Origin: Planctomycetota bacterium
Lineage (GTDB): Bacteria > Planctomycetota > JAMOSO01
NCBI GenBank assembly: GCA_027063065.1
Contig: JAMOSO010000055.1
Location: forward strand, 30,673-94,672
Direction of reading: 5' to 3'
DNA length: 64,000 bases
Shown here: one piece after another, positions 8,974 through 18,925 of the stretch
How the letters are laid out: every line of letters begins with the position of its first letter
How positions within the stretch are numbered: position 1 is the first letter of the stretch
Program-made: the position numbers and the translations under genes
The notes under the pieces: generated by a model
What the model was told of the DNA's origin: nothing
The model's database searches: none
Seen by the model: the letters and a program-made list of their open reading frames with translations, nothing else

Positions 8974-10389
8974 TTATTTTTCAATAATTGGATGCCAAGT
9001 ATCAGCTGTACAAATCTCAAAGAAATTTGCAAACTTAACACCTTTAGAAGACCCGGCAACAATAACTACCATATCATCTTCTTTTAACAATTCTTTTTTA
9101 GTGAAGTATTTAAACCCTGTGGCCATTAATTCATTAGTGGATTTAGCATCGTTATCACAGGTAGAGAATACGCCATAAGAAAGGGCTAATTCTCGCATTA
9201 CTCTTGGTGATTTAGTTACAACATAAATAGGTGTTTGACCACGGTATGCAGATAAAAAGCGTGGTGCACGACCTGTTAGTGTATCGGCGATAATAGCTTT
9301 AATAGGCATTTCACGAGTAGCTCTAGCAGCAGAATAGCAAATGTGTTCTAAAATTTTATTATCATATTGAATGTCAGTTTTTCCTGTATTAACATTGCGT
9401 TGAGGTTCAATTGATTTACAAATTGAATCCATAGTCTTTACAGCTTCAACAGGATAATCACCATAAGCTGTTTCGCCACTTAACATAATAGCATCAGTGC
9501 CATCATAAACAGCATTAGCGATATCGCTGACTTCTGCTCGTGTAGGACGAGGATTTTCAATCATTGTATGTAACATTTGTGTTGCTGTGATTACTGGTTT
9601 GCCTTTACGGCGACAAGTCTCAATAATTTTCTTTTGTACAATGGGCACTTCTTCTTGAGGTATTTCGATACCTAAGTCGCCACGGGCAACCATAATGCCA
9701 TATACTTCATCTGTAATAGAGTTGATATTTTCAACTCCTTCACGATTTTCTATTTTTGCAATAATTTTGATATCACTGTTAGCTTCATCAAGTATTTTTT
9801 GTACTTCATGCACATCAGCAGTGTTGCGTACAAAAGAGTGGGCAATAAATTCTAAGTCTTGGTCGATGGCAAATTTGATAAAATCTAAGTCCTTAGCAGA
9901 TACGCTAGGTAAATCAAATTTAGCCCCTGGAACATTAACGCTTTTTTTGTTTTTTACTACGCCACTATTTTCTGCACGACAAACAAGAACACCATTTTTT
10001 TTGTCTAAGACTTTAAATTTAGTTTCACCATCATCAATTAAAATAAAAGCGCCTACTTTTACTTCGGCGACAAAGCCATCATAATTTACGTCAAATCCTG
10101 ATTTATCACCAATGTTATGACCAATTAAAATTTCATCGCCTTCTTCAAATTTAACAGGTTCTTTGATGTCGCGAGTGCGAATTTCTGGTCCTTTAGTGTC
10201 GATTAAAATACCAATATGTTTAGAGACACTTCTAACATTTTTGATTAAAATTTTAGCTTTTTCCATCTCCATATGTGCAGTATTAAGACGTACAACGTTT
10301 ATACCCGCTTCATATAAATCTTTAATAAAGTCAATTTCACAGCGAATATCACTGATTGTAGCTACAATTTTGGTTTGTTTGATGCACAT
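8974..10389 (-). CDS. pyk: Pyruvate kinase
   Basis: Transfers phosphate from PEP to ADP, 471 residues, single polypeptide without a PEP-utiliser extension. MVARGDLGIEIP, VITATQMLHTMIENPRPTRAEVSD and AIMLSGETAYG are unmistakable. The N-terminus reads KIVATISDIRCEIDFIKDL and VVRLNTAHM, where most pyruvate kinases have TIGPAS and RLNFSHG. This variant text is one I associate with Bacteroidota-type pyruvate kinases. It is transcribed alone, divergent from srkA with 53 bases between the starts. The product pyruvate also links to malic enzyme at the left edge. Confidence 0.93.
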   Translation of the reverse strand: MCIKQTKIVATISDIRCEIDFIKDLYEAGINVVRLNTAHMEMEKAKILIKNVRSVSKHIGILIDTKGPEIRTRDIKEPVKFEEGDEILIGHNIGDKSGFDVNYDGFVAEVKVGAFILIDDGETKFKVLDKKNGVLVCRAENSGVVKNKKSVNVPGAKFDLPSVSAKDLDFIKFAIDQDLEFIAHSFVRNTADVHEVQKILDEANSDIKIIAKIENREGVENINSITDEVYGIMVARGDLGIEIPQEEVPIVQKKIIETCRRKGKPVITATQMLHTMIENPRPTRAEVSDIANAVYDGTDAIMLSGETAYGDYPVEAVKTMDSICKSIEPQRNVNTGKTDIQYDNKILEHICYSAARATREMPIKAIIADTLTGRAPRFLSAYRGQTPIYVVTKSPRVMRELALSYGVFSTCDNDAKSTNELMATGFKYFTKKELLKEDDMVVIVAGSSKGVKFANFFEICTADTWHPIIEK

Positions 10390-10442
10390 GTTTTAATCCT
10401 TCAAAAATTTAATATAATGAAGTTTTAATTATAACAAACTCA

Positions 10443-11465
10443 GTGCATACAGGCGAGTATTTTTTAAGTAGGTATATTTTGGATGATATAACAACAGCGG
10501 AACCAGATTTTCATCATTTGACACCCGAGGTGGTTATTTCATTGGTTGAGGGGGCTTTGGGTTGTCGTTTACGCCCTATATGCCGAAGTTTAAACTCATA
10601 TATTAATCGTGTGTATGAATTGCAACGTGATGATGGTGTAGGTTTAGTTGCTAAGTTTTATCGTCCTGGTCGGTGGGATTTTTGTGCCTTAGAGGACGAG
10701 CATAATTTTATGCGTGAACTATCCGAGGCAGAAATACCAGTAGTTGCACCATTAGAAATGGTTTTTGGTGGAACATTAGGCGAGTATAAAAATACTTTAT
10801 TTACTGTTTTTCCTAAAAAAGGTGGGCGTACACCAGATGAGTTTAATCATAAACAATGGTTAGAATTGGGTCGTTTAGTGGGTAGGACGCACGCCATTGG
10901 GGCTGGGAGTGTAGCTCATAATCGTATTAATATGTCGCCTATAACATCTACTTACGATCAATTGCAGTTTTTGTTAAATGGAAATTTTATTAGCGATGAT
11001 TTAATATCTGAGTTTGACGATTTGTTTTGTCATATTATCGATGTAATTGCTCCTGTTTTTGAGGGGCTAGAACAAATTAGAATACACGGTGATTTACATT
11101 TTGCCAATATTATACATAGACTAGATGAGGGTTATTTTTTGATTGATTTTGACGATATGTGTATGGGGCATCCCGTTCAGGATTTTTGGATGTTATTGCC
11201 TGGTTATCAAGATGAAACCCAAGCTGAGATAGAATCGTTTTTGCAAGGATATGAAACATTTAGAAATTTTGATATGCGTGGGCTTAGGTTGATAGAACCG
11301 TTGCGTATTATGCGTTATATACATTATTGTTGTTGGTGTGCCCATCAGGTGGCAGATGGTGGTTTTAATAGAATTGCTCCGGGATGGGGGACAAGGTCTT
11401 ATTGGCGTTCAGAAATTAATGATTTACAAACCCAATTAAACAGGATTAAAAATAATTTAATTTAG
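10443..11465 (+). CDS. srkA: Stress-response kinase A-like protein (SrkA/YihE family)
   Basis: Choline-kinase-fold (APH) protein of 340 residues. LNSYINRVYEL and AKFYRPGRWD near the N-terminus match YihE/SrkA, and the catalytic loop RIHGDLHFANII and metal-binding LIDFDDMCMGHPVQDFW are intact. SrkA is reported in E. coli to be a Ser/Thr kinase that counters programmed cell death after stress; its targets here are unknown. The start is a GTG at 10443 with little spacer to the pyk promoter region. A later start would remove only the poorly conserved first residues. It is 86 bases ahead of fumarase and may share a transcript. Confidence 0.82.
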   Translation: MHTGEYFLSRYILDDITTAEPDFHHLTPEVVISLVEGALGCRLRPICRSLNSYINRVYELQRDDGVGLVAKFYRPGRWDFCALEDEHNFMRELSEAEIPVVAPLEMVFGGTLGEYKNTLFTVFPKKGGRTPDEFNHKQWLELGRLVGRTHAIGAGSVAHNRINMSPITSTYDQLQFLLNGNFISDDLISEFDDLFCHIIDVIAPVFEGLEQIRIHGDLHFANIIHRLDEGYFLIDFDDMCMGHPVQDFWMLLPGYQDETQAEIESFLQGYETFRNFDMRGLRLIEPLRIMRYIHYCCWCAHQVADGGFNRIAPGWGTRSYWRSEINDLQTQLNRIKNNLI

Positions 11466-11551
11466 AAAAACATTAAAAACTATTTAATATTTTTTTGTGA
11501 GTTAAAATATTGTAATGTTACATTAATAAAAATTTATAGTCAGGGATAAAA

Positions 11552-13153
11552 ATGTCAGAATATAATTATCAAGAAATGTTTCAATTCTCAGCCGATAGCA
11601 CCCAATATCGTAAATTAACTAGCGATTATGTTAAAGTGATAAAATACAATGACAGGGAAGTTTTACATATTGAGCCAGAAGCTTTAGAAATATTGTCTGC
11701 TGAAGCGATGGCAGATGTGTCATTTTATTTACGTCCTGCGCATTTACAAAAATTACAAGCCGAGTTGCTCGATGTTGAAGCTAGCGAAAATGATAAATTT
11801 GTAATTGAAACAATGTTAAAAAATTCTTGTATAGCTGCCCATGGTGAATTGCCAACTTGTCAGGATACTGGTACGGCTATTGTGATGGGCAAAAAAGGTG
11901 AGGATGTATATACGGGGTGTAATGATTTGGAAGAGATTTCAAAGGGTATTTATAAAACATATCATGAGCGGAATTTACGTTATTCTCAGATTGCCCCCTT
12001 GACTATGTTCAAAGAAAAAAATACTGCCAATAATTTGCCAGCTCAAATTGATTTATATGCAACATCTGGAATGGAGTATTCGTTTTTATTTGTGGCGAAG
12101 GGCGGAGGTTCTGCCAATAAAACTTATTTATATCAAGAAACAAAAGAACTTTTAAATGAGGATAGATTGGTTAATTTTTTTAAGGCTAAAATAAAGTCTA
12201 TTGGTACAGCGGCTTGTCCTCCGTATCATTTAGCGTTTGTTATTGGCGGAACTTCAGCCGAGATGAATTTAAAAATCGTTAAATTAGCCAGTGTAGGATA
12301 TTTGGATAATTTACCGACTTCAGGAAACGAAGGCGGGCGAGCGTATCGAGACATCGAGTGGGAAGAACGGGTTTTAAAGATGTGCCAAGAAACTGGCATT
12401 GGCGCACAATTTGGAGGTAAATATTTTGCACACGATGTGCGGGTAATACGTTTGCCTCGTCATGCTGCATCTTGCCCTGTTGGTATGGGGGTTAGTTGTA
12501 GTGCCGATCGCAATATTAAAGCTAAAATAACCTCTGAAGGGTTATTTATCGAAGAGATGGAAAAAAATCCTAGCGCTTATTTGCCAGAAAAAGCTATAGA
12601 AATGCAACCTGCAATTGAAATTGATTTGGATCGTCCAATTTCAGAAGTCTTATCAGAACTGTCTAAGCACCCTATTAAAACCAGATTAAGCTTAAATGGT
12701 ACATTAATAGTAGCTAGAGATATGGCTCATGCTAAAATTAAAGAAATGCTAGATAATGGCGAGCCAATGCCAGAATATTTTAAAAATCATCCAATATATT
12801 ATGCTGGCCCAGCTAAAAAACCTGTTGATAAACCATCGGGTAGCTTTGGACCCACTACGGCTAATCGTATGGATCCTTATGTTGCGCCGTTTCAGGCTCA
12901 GGGAGGCTCAATGATAATGTTAGCTAAGGGTAACCGTGATAGTTGTGTACGTGATGCGTGTAAAACTTATGGTGGATTTTATTTGGGCTCGATAGGTGGT
13001 CCGGCGGCAATTTTAGCAGAAGAAAATATTTTAAGTATCGAGATATTAGACTTTGAAGAATTTGGGATGGAAGCAGTGCGTAAAATTAAAGTTAAAAATT
13101 TTCCTGCGTTTATAATTTGCGACGATAAGGGCAATGATTTTTTTGATGATTAA
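11552..13153 (+). CDS. Class I fumarate hydratase (4Fe-4S, FumA/FumB type)
   Basis: A 533-residue oxygen-sensitive iron-sulfur fumarase interconverting fumarate and malate. Cluster-ligand cysteines are in PTCQDTGT (Cys103), AACPPYHLA (Cys222) and the CPVGMGVSC segment (Cys308/Cys316). Downstream, [15 protein letters not shown] belongs to the C-terminal beta domain. The single-chain form contains both alpha and beta domains, unlike the two-subunit archaeal type. Ribosome site is weak (CAGGGATAAAA). Its sensitivity to oxygen fits the low-oxygen gene set. The 3' end overlaps the DUF481 gene of the other strand by four bases. Confidence 0.93.
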   Translation: MSEYNYQEMFQFSADSTQYRKLTSDYVKVIKYNDREVLHIEPEALEILSAEAMADVSFYLRPAHLQKLQAELLDVEASENDKFVIETMLKNSCIAAHGELPTCQDTGTAIVMGKKGEDVYTGCNDLEEISKGIYKTYHERNLRYSQIAPLTMFKEKNTANNLPAQIDLYATSGMEYSFLFVAKGGGSANKTYLYQETKELLNEDRLVNFFKAKIKSIGTAACPPYHLAFVIGGTSAEMNLKIVKLASVGYLDNLPTSGNEGGRAYRDIEWEERVLKMCQETGIGAQFGGKYFAHDVRVIRLPRHAASCPVGMGVSCSADRNIKAKITSEGLFIEEMEKNPSAYLPEKAIEMQPAIEIDLDRPISEVLSELSKHPIKTRLSLNGTLIVARDMAHAKIKEMLDNGEPMPEYFKNHPIYYAGPAKKPVDKPSGSFGPTTANRMDPYVAPFQAQGGSMIMLAKGNRDSCVRDACKTYGGFYLGSIGGPAAILAEENILSIEILDFEEFGMEAVRKIKVKNFPAFIICDDKGNDFFDD

Positions 13154-14217
13154 AACGAGTATTTAACACCAAAAATTAGGCGTTTATCATGTTTGGTGAT
13201 ACTTTCAGAAGTGCTAGATTCATAATCGTAAATATGGGTAATATTTAAAATCCAATCTTCGATTAGGATAGTGTCTAATGAAATTTCATTGCGTGAAAAT
13301 GTTTTATGTGTTTTTGTAGTGCGATTGCTATAAAAATTATCTGCTAAGGATATGCGTTGGTTTAATTTAAAAGAAATATCTATGCCCAAGCGTGTGGTTG
13401 TTTCTTTACTATTATTAAAGTCTTTTTGATTTTTATGTAAATAAGACAATCCAATATCGCTGGATAGTTTAAAGTTTTTAGAATTAAAAAATCTAAAGCC
13501 ACTACCACCACTGGATATACTTTTTAGTTTCATACTTGTAAATTTATCGTTAGATAATTCTTCACTGGCAAATGTAAATATTTTTGTGTTTAAATTATAT
13601 TCGTATTTGCCAAATAAAAAGTTATTGCTTGCTGTTGTTTGGTTTTCTTCTTTGGCAAATTCACCGCGATATTTTACAGCGATTGAGGCGTGCTTTAAAT
13701 CGCGTTTAAATTCAGTCGCAAAATCAAAATTTCTGCGATTAGTATTGCCAGAACTGTAATTTCCGCCAGCTAATAGGTAGCCACACCATTTGCTAGTATC
13801 TGCATTTATGGCTTTAATTTCGCTGATAGCGTTGGGAAGGTAAGGTGTGTCTTTGATTTTTGGATTGTCTGTATTTAAGTTAAGTAATTTTGGTATCCAA
13901 TATAAGTTAGTTTCCCAAAAAGGTTTTGGCAACGGTTTGTTTAAATAAATACCACCATCATTGTCGGGCTTTAGTGCTATATTTGAGATACTGCCGTCTT
14001 TCCACAAAATTTGTTGTGGTTTAGTTGTATTGATGGATAAAATTTTTGTGGCGTCAATTTTTAATATACCAGCATAATTAGTTTTAATTTTTAGTTGCTC
14101 ATTAATTAAGTTTATAATTTTGCCTGTTATTTTATCACCATTTTCTAAAACTATGTTATCGGCAAAAGTAGCTTGAGTGATACTAAACATGCAAGCTAAT
14201 ATGCAAATAAAGCGCAT
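13150..14217 (-). CDS. DUF481 outer-membrane beta-barrel protein
   Basis: A 355-residue exported protein. Signal peptide at residues 1-19 with likely cleavage after ATFA. Residues 20-75 form an SH3-like segment ([16 protein letters not shown]) often seen before DUF481 domains. The rest shows alternating strands rich in Asn, Lys and aromatic residues and ends in phenylalanine (GVKYSF), the classical last-strand signal for outer-membrane barrels. DUF481 includes the salt-induced protein YdiY of E. coli; the function is unknown. Its ATG overlaps the stop of the HAD gene upstream by one base, so the two are probably co-translated. Confidence 0.8.
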   Translation of the reverse strand: MRFICILACMFSITQATFADNIVLENGDKITGKIINLINEQLKIKTNYAGILKIDATKILSINTTKPQQILWKDGSISNIALKPDNDGGIYLNKPLPKPFWETNLYWIPKLLNLNTDNPKIKDTPYLPNAISEIKAINADTSKWCGYLLAGGNYSSGNTNRRNFDFATEFKRDLKHASIAVKYRGEFAKEENQTTASNNFLFGKYEYNLNTKIFTFASEELSNDKFTSMKLKSISSGGSGFRFFNSKNFKLSSDIGLSYLHKNQKDFNNSKETTTRLGIDISFKLNQRISLADNFYSNRTTKTHKTFSRNEISLDTILIEDWILNITHIYDYESSTSESITKHDKRLIFGVKYSF

Positions 14218-14864
14218 TACTTATTTTGGTACCAATCTTCCAAATTTTGAACTACTTCGTCTGCTTGACTTGTATCTTGCTCAAATGCCCCTGGTATTTT
14301 GATAGCTACACAGTACATACCAGCTTTTTTTGCAGATATAATGCCTACGGTAGAATCTTCAAAGACAATGCAGTCTTTAGGATCAACGCCAATTTTTTTG
14401 GCAGCGTATAGATATGGGGTAGGGGCGGGTTTGCCATCTGGATAATCTTCTGTTCCAAGATAAAATTGAATATTTTTTTCGACATTTAGGACTTTAACAA
14501 ACTTTGCCAAATGTTGACGTGGAGAACCAGATACGATGGCTACAGGAATATCACTACTTAATTTTTGTAAAACTTCTTTAGAACCATCAATTATAAACGC
14601 ACTAGGTTGTTGGCGTTTAATATCCTCAAAGTGTTTAGTTAATTTGTTGTCTAATTCTTCTTCGCCAATTGCGGCACCTGGGTAGCGTTTTATGATGTTT
14701 TGATAAACGGTTGACCATGCGTATCCGTATGTTAAATTCATAGAGAGTTCGTCAGATATTGTAATGCCCAATTCATCTAATGCTAAGCGTAAGGATATGG
14801 CATAGACCCGTTCGCTATTAACTAATGTTCCATCCATATCAAATAGGGCAGCTTTGAATCTCAT
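14217..14864 (-). CDS. HAD-superfamily sugar phosphatase / phosphoglucomutase-like
   Basis: A 215-residue HAD subfamily IA protein. Motif I is FDMDGTLVNSE (Asp9, Asp11), motif II is AIVSGSPRQHL, a lysine lies in YPDGKPAPTPYL, and motif IV is VFEDSTVGIISAKKAG. Cap-domain text resembles beta-phosphoglucomutase and small-sugar phosphatases such as YieH or YniC. Substrate cannot be called. It lies 12 bases downstream of the exonuclease gene and overlaps the DUF481 gene by one base, forming a three-gene minus-strand unit. Confidence 0.8.
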   Translation of the reverse strand: MRFKAALFDMDGTLVNSERVYAISLRLALDELGITISDELSMNLTYGYAWSTVYQNIIKRYPGAAIGEEELDNKLTKHFEDIKRQQPSAFIIDGSKEVLQKLSSDIPVAIVSGSPRQHLAKFVKVLNVEKNIQFYLGTEDYPDGKPAPTPYLYAAKKIGVDPKDCIVFEDSTVGIISAKKAGMYCVAIKIPGAFEQDTSQADEVVQNLEDWYQNK

Positions 14865-14876
14865 ATTTTTTTCCAG

Positions 14877-15500
14877 TTAAAAAAGTGACATTTGTTTGGC
14901 CTCAATGGCCTTTTTGTTTTTCTTTGGTTTGTAATGCTTGATTTTAATTAGCTCTGCCACGCATCTGCCAGTTGCTTCAACATCGGCTAAGGCATTGTGA
15001 GCATTGGCAAATGTAGTGCCAAATAGATGTTGGTGTAATTCGCTTAAAGTGGGGTTTTTAATGCGGTCACCAAAATTGCCTGCTTTTAGTTGGCAAAGCT
15101 CTTTTGTCTCTGTCATGGTATCGTAAGTGGTGCTTGGTAAAAAATCTTGATTGCGTCCAACGCGCAAAAATTCATTTTGTAATACACGTTTGTCAAATTC
15201 AATATTATGTGCTATGGCAATGTCTGCATCTTTAAATAGTTGTGCTATCGATGCTGCGTGATAGACAAAAGGTTCTTTTTCTATCACAGTTTCGTCGCTG
15301 ATTCCATGAACTTCAGTGCATGATTCTGGTATGTGAATAGGAGGCTTTATTAACATATCATACTCTTGTAGTTTAGTTAGTTCTTGTTTCTTGTATTCAT
15401 AAATAATGGCAGCAAATTGGCAGACGTAAGGTTGTTTTTCTATGGGACCACCAGCATTTACTAGACCAGTTGTTTCTGTATCAAATATTATAATTTTCAT
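14877..15500 (-). CDS. DEDDh-type 3'-5' exonuclease (DnaQ-like)
   Basis: A 207-residue single-domain exonuclease. Exo I is IIIFDTETTGL (Asp7, Glu9), Exo II is IAHNIEFDKRVL, and Exo III is HNALADVEATG with the His and Asp of the DEDDh class. It lacks the extra domains of RNase T or of DNA polymerase III epsilon, so it may be a free exonuclease. A lysine-rich tail (KIKHYKPKKNKKAIEAK) follows the domain. It leads the exonuclease-HAD-DUF481 unit. Confidence 0.82.
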   Translation of the reverse strand: MKIIIFDTETTGLVNAGGPIEKQPYVCQFAAIIYEYKKQELTKLQEYDMLIKPPIHIPESCTEVHGISDETVIEKEPFVYHAASIAQLFKDADIAIAHNIEFDKRVLQNEFLRVGRNQDFLPSTTYDTMTETKELCQLKAGNFGDRIKNPTLSELHQHLFGTTFANAHNALADVEATGRCVAELIKIKHYKPKKNKKAIEAKQMSLF

Positions 15501-15567
15501 TTTATTATTATAAAAAAAAGGGCTAATTTTTTACAGCTTAAAATTGCTAAGCTTATGATATTTATCT

Positions 15568-16404
15568 CTATAATCGTGATGCGTGGGGAGGTTGTCCAGT
15601 ATATTGCTTAAATACTCTTATAAAATAGCTTGGATCAACATATCCAGAGGCAAATGATATTTCGGCAATACTTAAAGAGTAATCTTTTAGTAATTCTTGA
15701 GCGTAATTGATTCTAATTTTTGTAATATATTTATTAATTGGTATTCCCATTTTTTTGCTAAAGCTTTGCGATAAATATTCAGGGTTACATTCAATTCTTT
15801 TGGCAATTTTATGGACATTGATATCAGTATCGTAAAATTCTGATTTAATGATATTTAGGCATTGCTCAACTTTAGTATATTTTTGAGGATATATTAAACT
15901 ATGTTTAAGCATTTTTAAAAAATTAATTAATAGATTTTGTTGTATATCTTGGGCATTATCTTGTAATCCCCAGTAAATAATATCATTTAAGTATACAATT
16001 CCATTTGAAGTTACAATTTTATTGGTAAAAACAGGGGTTTTTACTTGGGGTTTATTTGGAGTTTGCATTATAAAAGATGAACCAACTTGCAAACCAATAG
16101 AAATTAATAAATTAGCAGAGTTATCTTGTTTATCTATATGTTTTAAGTGGTGTGTTTTTGCCGGTATAATACAAAATTCACCGGCTTTAATTTCGATACA
16201 ATTATTTGCAAATTGATATTTGGAACTTCCATATATTTGATAAATTAATTCTGGCGTATAGTGGAATGCCATGGGATGAGCCGATTCTTGATTAGGATTA
16301 GAATTTGGTATATGCAAATAATAGTTTTTTGTTTTAATTGATAATATGGCTTCAGTAACATATTTTAAAGCTAAGTCTTGAGTAAATAATTGATTATTTG
16401 GCAT
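15568..16404 (-). CDS. AraC-family transcriptional regulator
   Basis: A 278-residue protein with a cupin-like N-terminal sensor domain (residues ~1-130, including MAFHYTPELIYQIYGS and CIIPAKTHHLKHID) and a C-terminal double helix-turn-helix: HKIAKRIECNPEYLSQSF, then ISFASGYVDPSYFIRVFKQY and the closing TGQPPHASRL. It overlaps the 2-hydroxyacid dehydrogenase gene upstream by 11 bases, so it may respond to a compound linked to that enzyme. Ligand unknown. Confidence 0.85.
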   Translation of the reverse strand: MPNNQLFTQDLALKYVTEAILSIKTKNYYLHIPNSNPNQESAHPMAFHYTPELIYQIYGSSKYQFANNCIEIKAGEFCIIPAKTHHLKHIDKQDNSANLLISIGLQVGSSFIMQTPNKPQVKTPVFTNKIVTSNGIVYLNDIIYWGLQDNAQDIQQNLLINFLKMLKHSLIYPQKYTKVEQCLNIIKSEFYDTDINVHKIAKRIECNPEYLSQSFSKKMGIPINKYITKIRINYAQELLKDYSLSIAEISFASGYVDPSYFIRVFKQYTGQPPHASRL

Positions 16405-17308
16405 TTATCGCTAGCTCTTGTATGTAATCGTCTAAATAGTATTTATTTACAGCTGATGTATGTGGCATTATAAATACATTTGACATATCCCATAATTTAT
16501 TTGATTGAGATAAGGGTTCTTGTTCAAAAACATCTAGCCCAGCCCCAGCTATTTGTTTGTTTTGTAATGCCCAAATTAGATTACTTTCTTGATAACAGTT
16601 GCCACGCCCAATGTTATATAAATACGCACTAGATTTCATCATTGTAAAATGTTTTTTTGTAATGATATGTTTGGTCTCATCACCGCTTGGTAAAATACAA
16701 ATTAAGCTATCGGCTTTGTGTAAATGTTTATCTAGCTGATTTGGATGGATGATGAAGTCGGCGTTATTGTCAAGTTGGTTATTTCTGCAAGAACGTTTAA
16801 TACCTGTTATCGTTGCCCCCATTGCTTTAAGTAATTTAGCGCAAGCTCTGCCAATTGCACCGTATCCTAATATAAAATGGTGTGCATTTCCCAATCTATT
16901 AGTATTAGATAATAAATCACGAGCAAATTGTTTTTTAGATTGAGCTTGTTGTAATAGTGCTAAATTACGACTATGCCATAACATCATTGCTAAAAGCGAT
17001 TCGGCCATAATTTTTCCCTGAAAATGGCCGTGGTGGATTTTGATTCTGTCATTTTTAGCAATCCAATCATCACCTGCGGCAGGAGTATAAATATCTTTTA
17101 AATTGGTAGCTATTTCATACCAGTGAGGTTTAAATAACCAAGTTATCAATGTGGTTGTATTGGGTAAGTGCAATAATAAGTCATCCTCATTTTGACAAAA
17201 GATAAGATTGTCAAATAATAGATTTAGTTGTTTAAAATGCCTTTCTTTGGCATTGAAGGCGTCTATTTTACTTTTTATGTATAGGATTGTCTTTTGTTGA
17301 TTGTTCAT
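16394..17308 (-). CDS. D-2-hydroxyacid dehydrogenase (GhrA-like)
   Basis: A 304-residue NAD(P)-dependent dehydrogenase. The nucleotide fold motif LGYGAIG is at 147-153, and the catalytic triad is Arg235 (NIGRG), Glu264 (VFEQEPL) and His283 (MPHTS). KRSCRNN after the second strand places basic residues where NADPH-preferring members have them. Sequence style resembles glyoxylate/hydroxypyruvate reductase A. The start at 17308 overlaps the upstream membrane-protein gene by 41 bases, which is long for this genome; a later start would be possible but no good Met follows before residue 101. Confidence 0.8.
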   Translation of the reverse strand: MNNQQKTILYIKSKIDAFNAKERHFKQLNLLFDNLIFCQNEDDLLLHLPNTTTLITWLFKPHWYEIATNLKDIYTPAAGDDWIAKNDRIKIHHGHFQGKIMAESLLAMMLWHSRNLALLQQAQSKKQFARDLLSNTNRLGNAHHFILGYGAIGRACAKLLKAMGATITGIKRSCRNNQLDNNADFIIHPNQLDKHLHKADSLICILPSGDETKHIITKKHFTMMKSSAYLYNIGRGNCYQESNLIWALQNKQIAGAGLDVFEQEPLSQSNKLWDMSNVFIMPHTSAVNKYYLDDYIQELAINAK

Positions 17309-17876
17309 AATGCTTTTGATTTTGACCTAAGAAACGTATTGTAATTTGTTTTAATGTGGGATTAATATTTAACAGAGACATAACTTTATAGCAGGCTATT
17401 AATTCTGGAGTTACATCTTTGGGGGGATATATAACATCTAAAGAGGTCCCATTTTTGTCTATTAATGTAACTTTATATCCACTTTTATTATTTGGATATG
17501 TTATTTGTGTGATTGTATATATAGTAGCATTATGGCTCTCAAATGGCTTGTTGCTGATGTTTGGCGTGTAAGAATTGTTATCTATACCTAAATAAGAGCT
17601 TATTTCAGTCAGCGATTTTGCAGAAATGTTTAATGATTGTTGCATAAGATAGTCTAATTTATTAAGCCTTTGTTGAGGTGGCATCTTTGCAAAGTGTTTT
17701 ATTTGATTCCATATTTCATTGTTAGGCGAAAGTCCTATGGATGATTTTATGTTTAATTTTATATTTTTAATATGCGGTGGTATTTCAAAGATTGTTAAAT
17801 GCATACCGCCAGTATTTATTAGATATAGAAATACTACAATATGTAAAAAAATAGATATAATAATTGTGCGTTTCAT
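17268..17876 (-). CDS. Single-pass membrane protein of unknown function with TonB-like SxxxH helix
   Basis: A 202-residue protein I cannot assign to a family. It has one N-terminal transmembrane helix (residues ~5-20, IIISIFLHIVVFLYL) with Ser8 and His12 spaced as in the SxxxH motif of TonB and TolA, followed by a ~175-residue periplasmic part. The middle is polar and Asn-rich; the last ~100 residues (TIYTITQITYPNN to IRFLGQN) look like a small mixed alpha/beta domain. It leads the operon with the hydroxyacid dehydrogenase and AraC genes. The TonB resemblance is limited to the helix. Confidence 0.55.
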   Translation of the reverse strand: MKRTIIISIFLHIVVFLYLINTGGMHLTIFEIPPHIKNIKLNIKSSIGLSPNNEIWNQIKHFAKMPPQQRLNKLDYLMQQSLNISAKSLTEISSYLGIDNNSYTPNISNKPFESHNATIYTITQITYPNNKSGYKVTLIDKNGTSLDVIYPPKDVTPELIACYKVMSLLNINPTLKQITIRFLGQNQKHYEQSTKDNPIHKK

Positions 17877-17980
17877 TTTTAATATTGTAACATTTGGCAG
17901 ATTGAGGTCTATTTTTTTCGCATGGATAATAATAGAATAAGCATATATACTTATTCTTTACATTAAATTATTGAGATAAT

Positions 17981-18871
17981 ATGAATATACAATTAAATAA
18001 GATAACAAAAGACAAGGCGGAAAAATTAATACATCAATTATTTATATCAGATTTAAAAATAGATGTAGGTGATGGAGATATTACTAGCAAATCTTTAAAC
18101 GTTACATATCCAATGACGGGTAAATTTGTGGCTAAGGACTGCGGAATTATATCTGGAGTTGATGCTTCAGTTTCATTTATCCAAAAATATTATCCTAATA
18201 TTACTTTCAAAGCTAATAATCAAGATGGTGATGATATTAAATACGGTGATATTATAGCAACTATATCAGGTACCGCCGCAGATGTTTTAACTTTAGAAAG
18301 AACATTATTAAATATGATGCAACATCTAAGTGGCGTAGCTACTCAAACAAAACAATTGCTAAATCTCTGCCGAGGCACTAAAGTTCAGGTGGTTGATACA
18401 CGTAAAACTTTGCCAGGTATGCGCGGTATTCAAAAATACGCTATGCTTTGTGGTGGGGGCAGTAACCATAGAATAGGCTTATATGATATGGTGTTAATTA
18501 AAGATAATCATTTGGCATCAATTAAACAGACAAACCCAAAAGATTTTATTACAGAAGCTATTATGCGTAGTCGCAGTAACATACCTAAGCATATTAAGAT
18601 TATGGTGGAGGTAGAATCTATTGAAGGGATGTTAGAAGCTGCTAAAGCAAAGGCCGATTATATTATGTTAGATAATATGGATGTGCCTACTATGATAAAA
18701 GCTGTTAATAAATTAAAGTTCGAGTTTGGTAATAGTCGACCAAAATTAGAGGCTTCAGGTAATATAAATTTACAAACTATAGCAGAAGTAGCTAAAACTG
18801 GTGTTGATAGGATTTCCGTTGGATCAATTACGCATAGCGTAAAAGCATTTGATATTTCTTTGAAATTTTAA
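17981..18871 (+). CDS. nadC: Nicotinate-nucleotide pyrophosphorylase (quinolinate phosphoribosyltransferase) NadC
   Basis: Converts quinolinate and PRPP to nicotinate mononucleotide, 296 residues. GDGDITSKSL, ERTLLNMMQHLSGVAT, VVDTRKTLPGMRG, KYAMLCGGGSNHRIGLYD, MVLIKDNH and the C-terminal EASGNINLQTI are all conserved NadC blocks. It is a lone plus-strand gene between two minus-strand units; nadA and nadB are not in the window. It ends at a strong bidirectional terminator shared with pilC. Confidence 0.95.
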   Translation: MNIQLNKITKDKAEKLIHQLFISDLKIDVGDGDITSKSLNVTYPMTGKFVAKDCGIISGVDASVSFIQKYYPNITFKANNQDGDDIKYGDIIATISGTAADVLTLERTLLNMMQHLSGVATQTKQLLNLCRGTKVQVVDTRKTLPGMRGIQKYAMLCGGGSNHRIGLYDMVLIKDNHLASIKQTNPKDFITEAIMRSRSNIPKHIKIMVEVESIEGMLEAAKAKADYIMLDNMDVPTMIKAVNKLKFEFGNSRPKLEASGNINLQTIAEVAKTGVDRISVGSITHSVKAFDISLKF

Positions 18872-18884
18872 TTTGCATTATTTT

Positions 18885-18921
18885 ATTTAAGAGTAAGGAG
18901 CGAAACCCCTTACTCTTAAAT
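18885..18921. terminator. Bidirectional rho-independent terminator between nadC and pilC
   Basis: Arms ATTTAAGAGTAAGGAG (18885-18900) and CCCCTTACTCTTAAAT (18906-18921) pair with a single mismatch around a five-base loop. It lies between converging stop codons at 18871 and 18926, with A/T flanks on both sides, so it can serve both strands. Confidence 0.85.
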
Positions 18922-18925
18922 AATC

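Noticed and set aside
10163..10396. Plus-strand ORF opposite the start of pyruvate kinase
   Set aside because: Antisense shadow; pyruvate kinase in this region is fully conserved.
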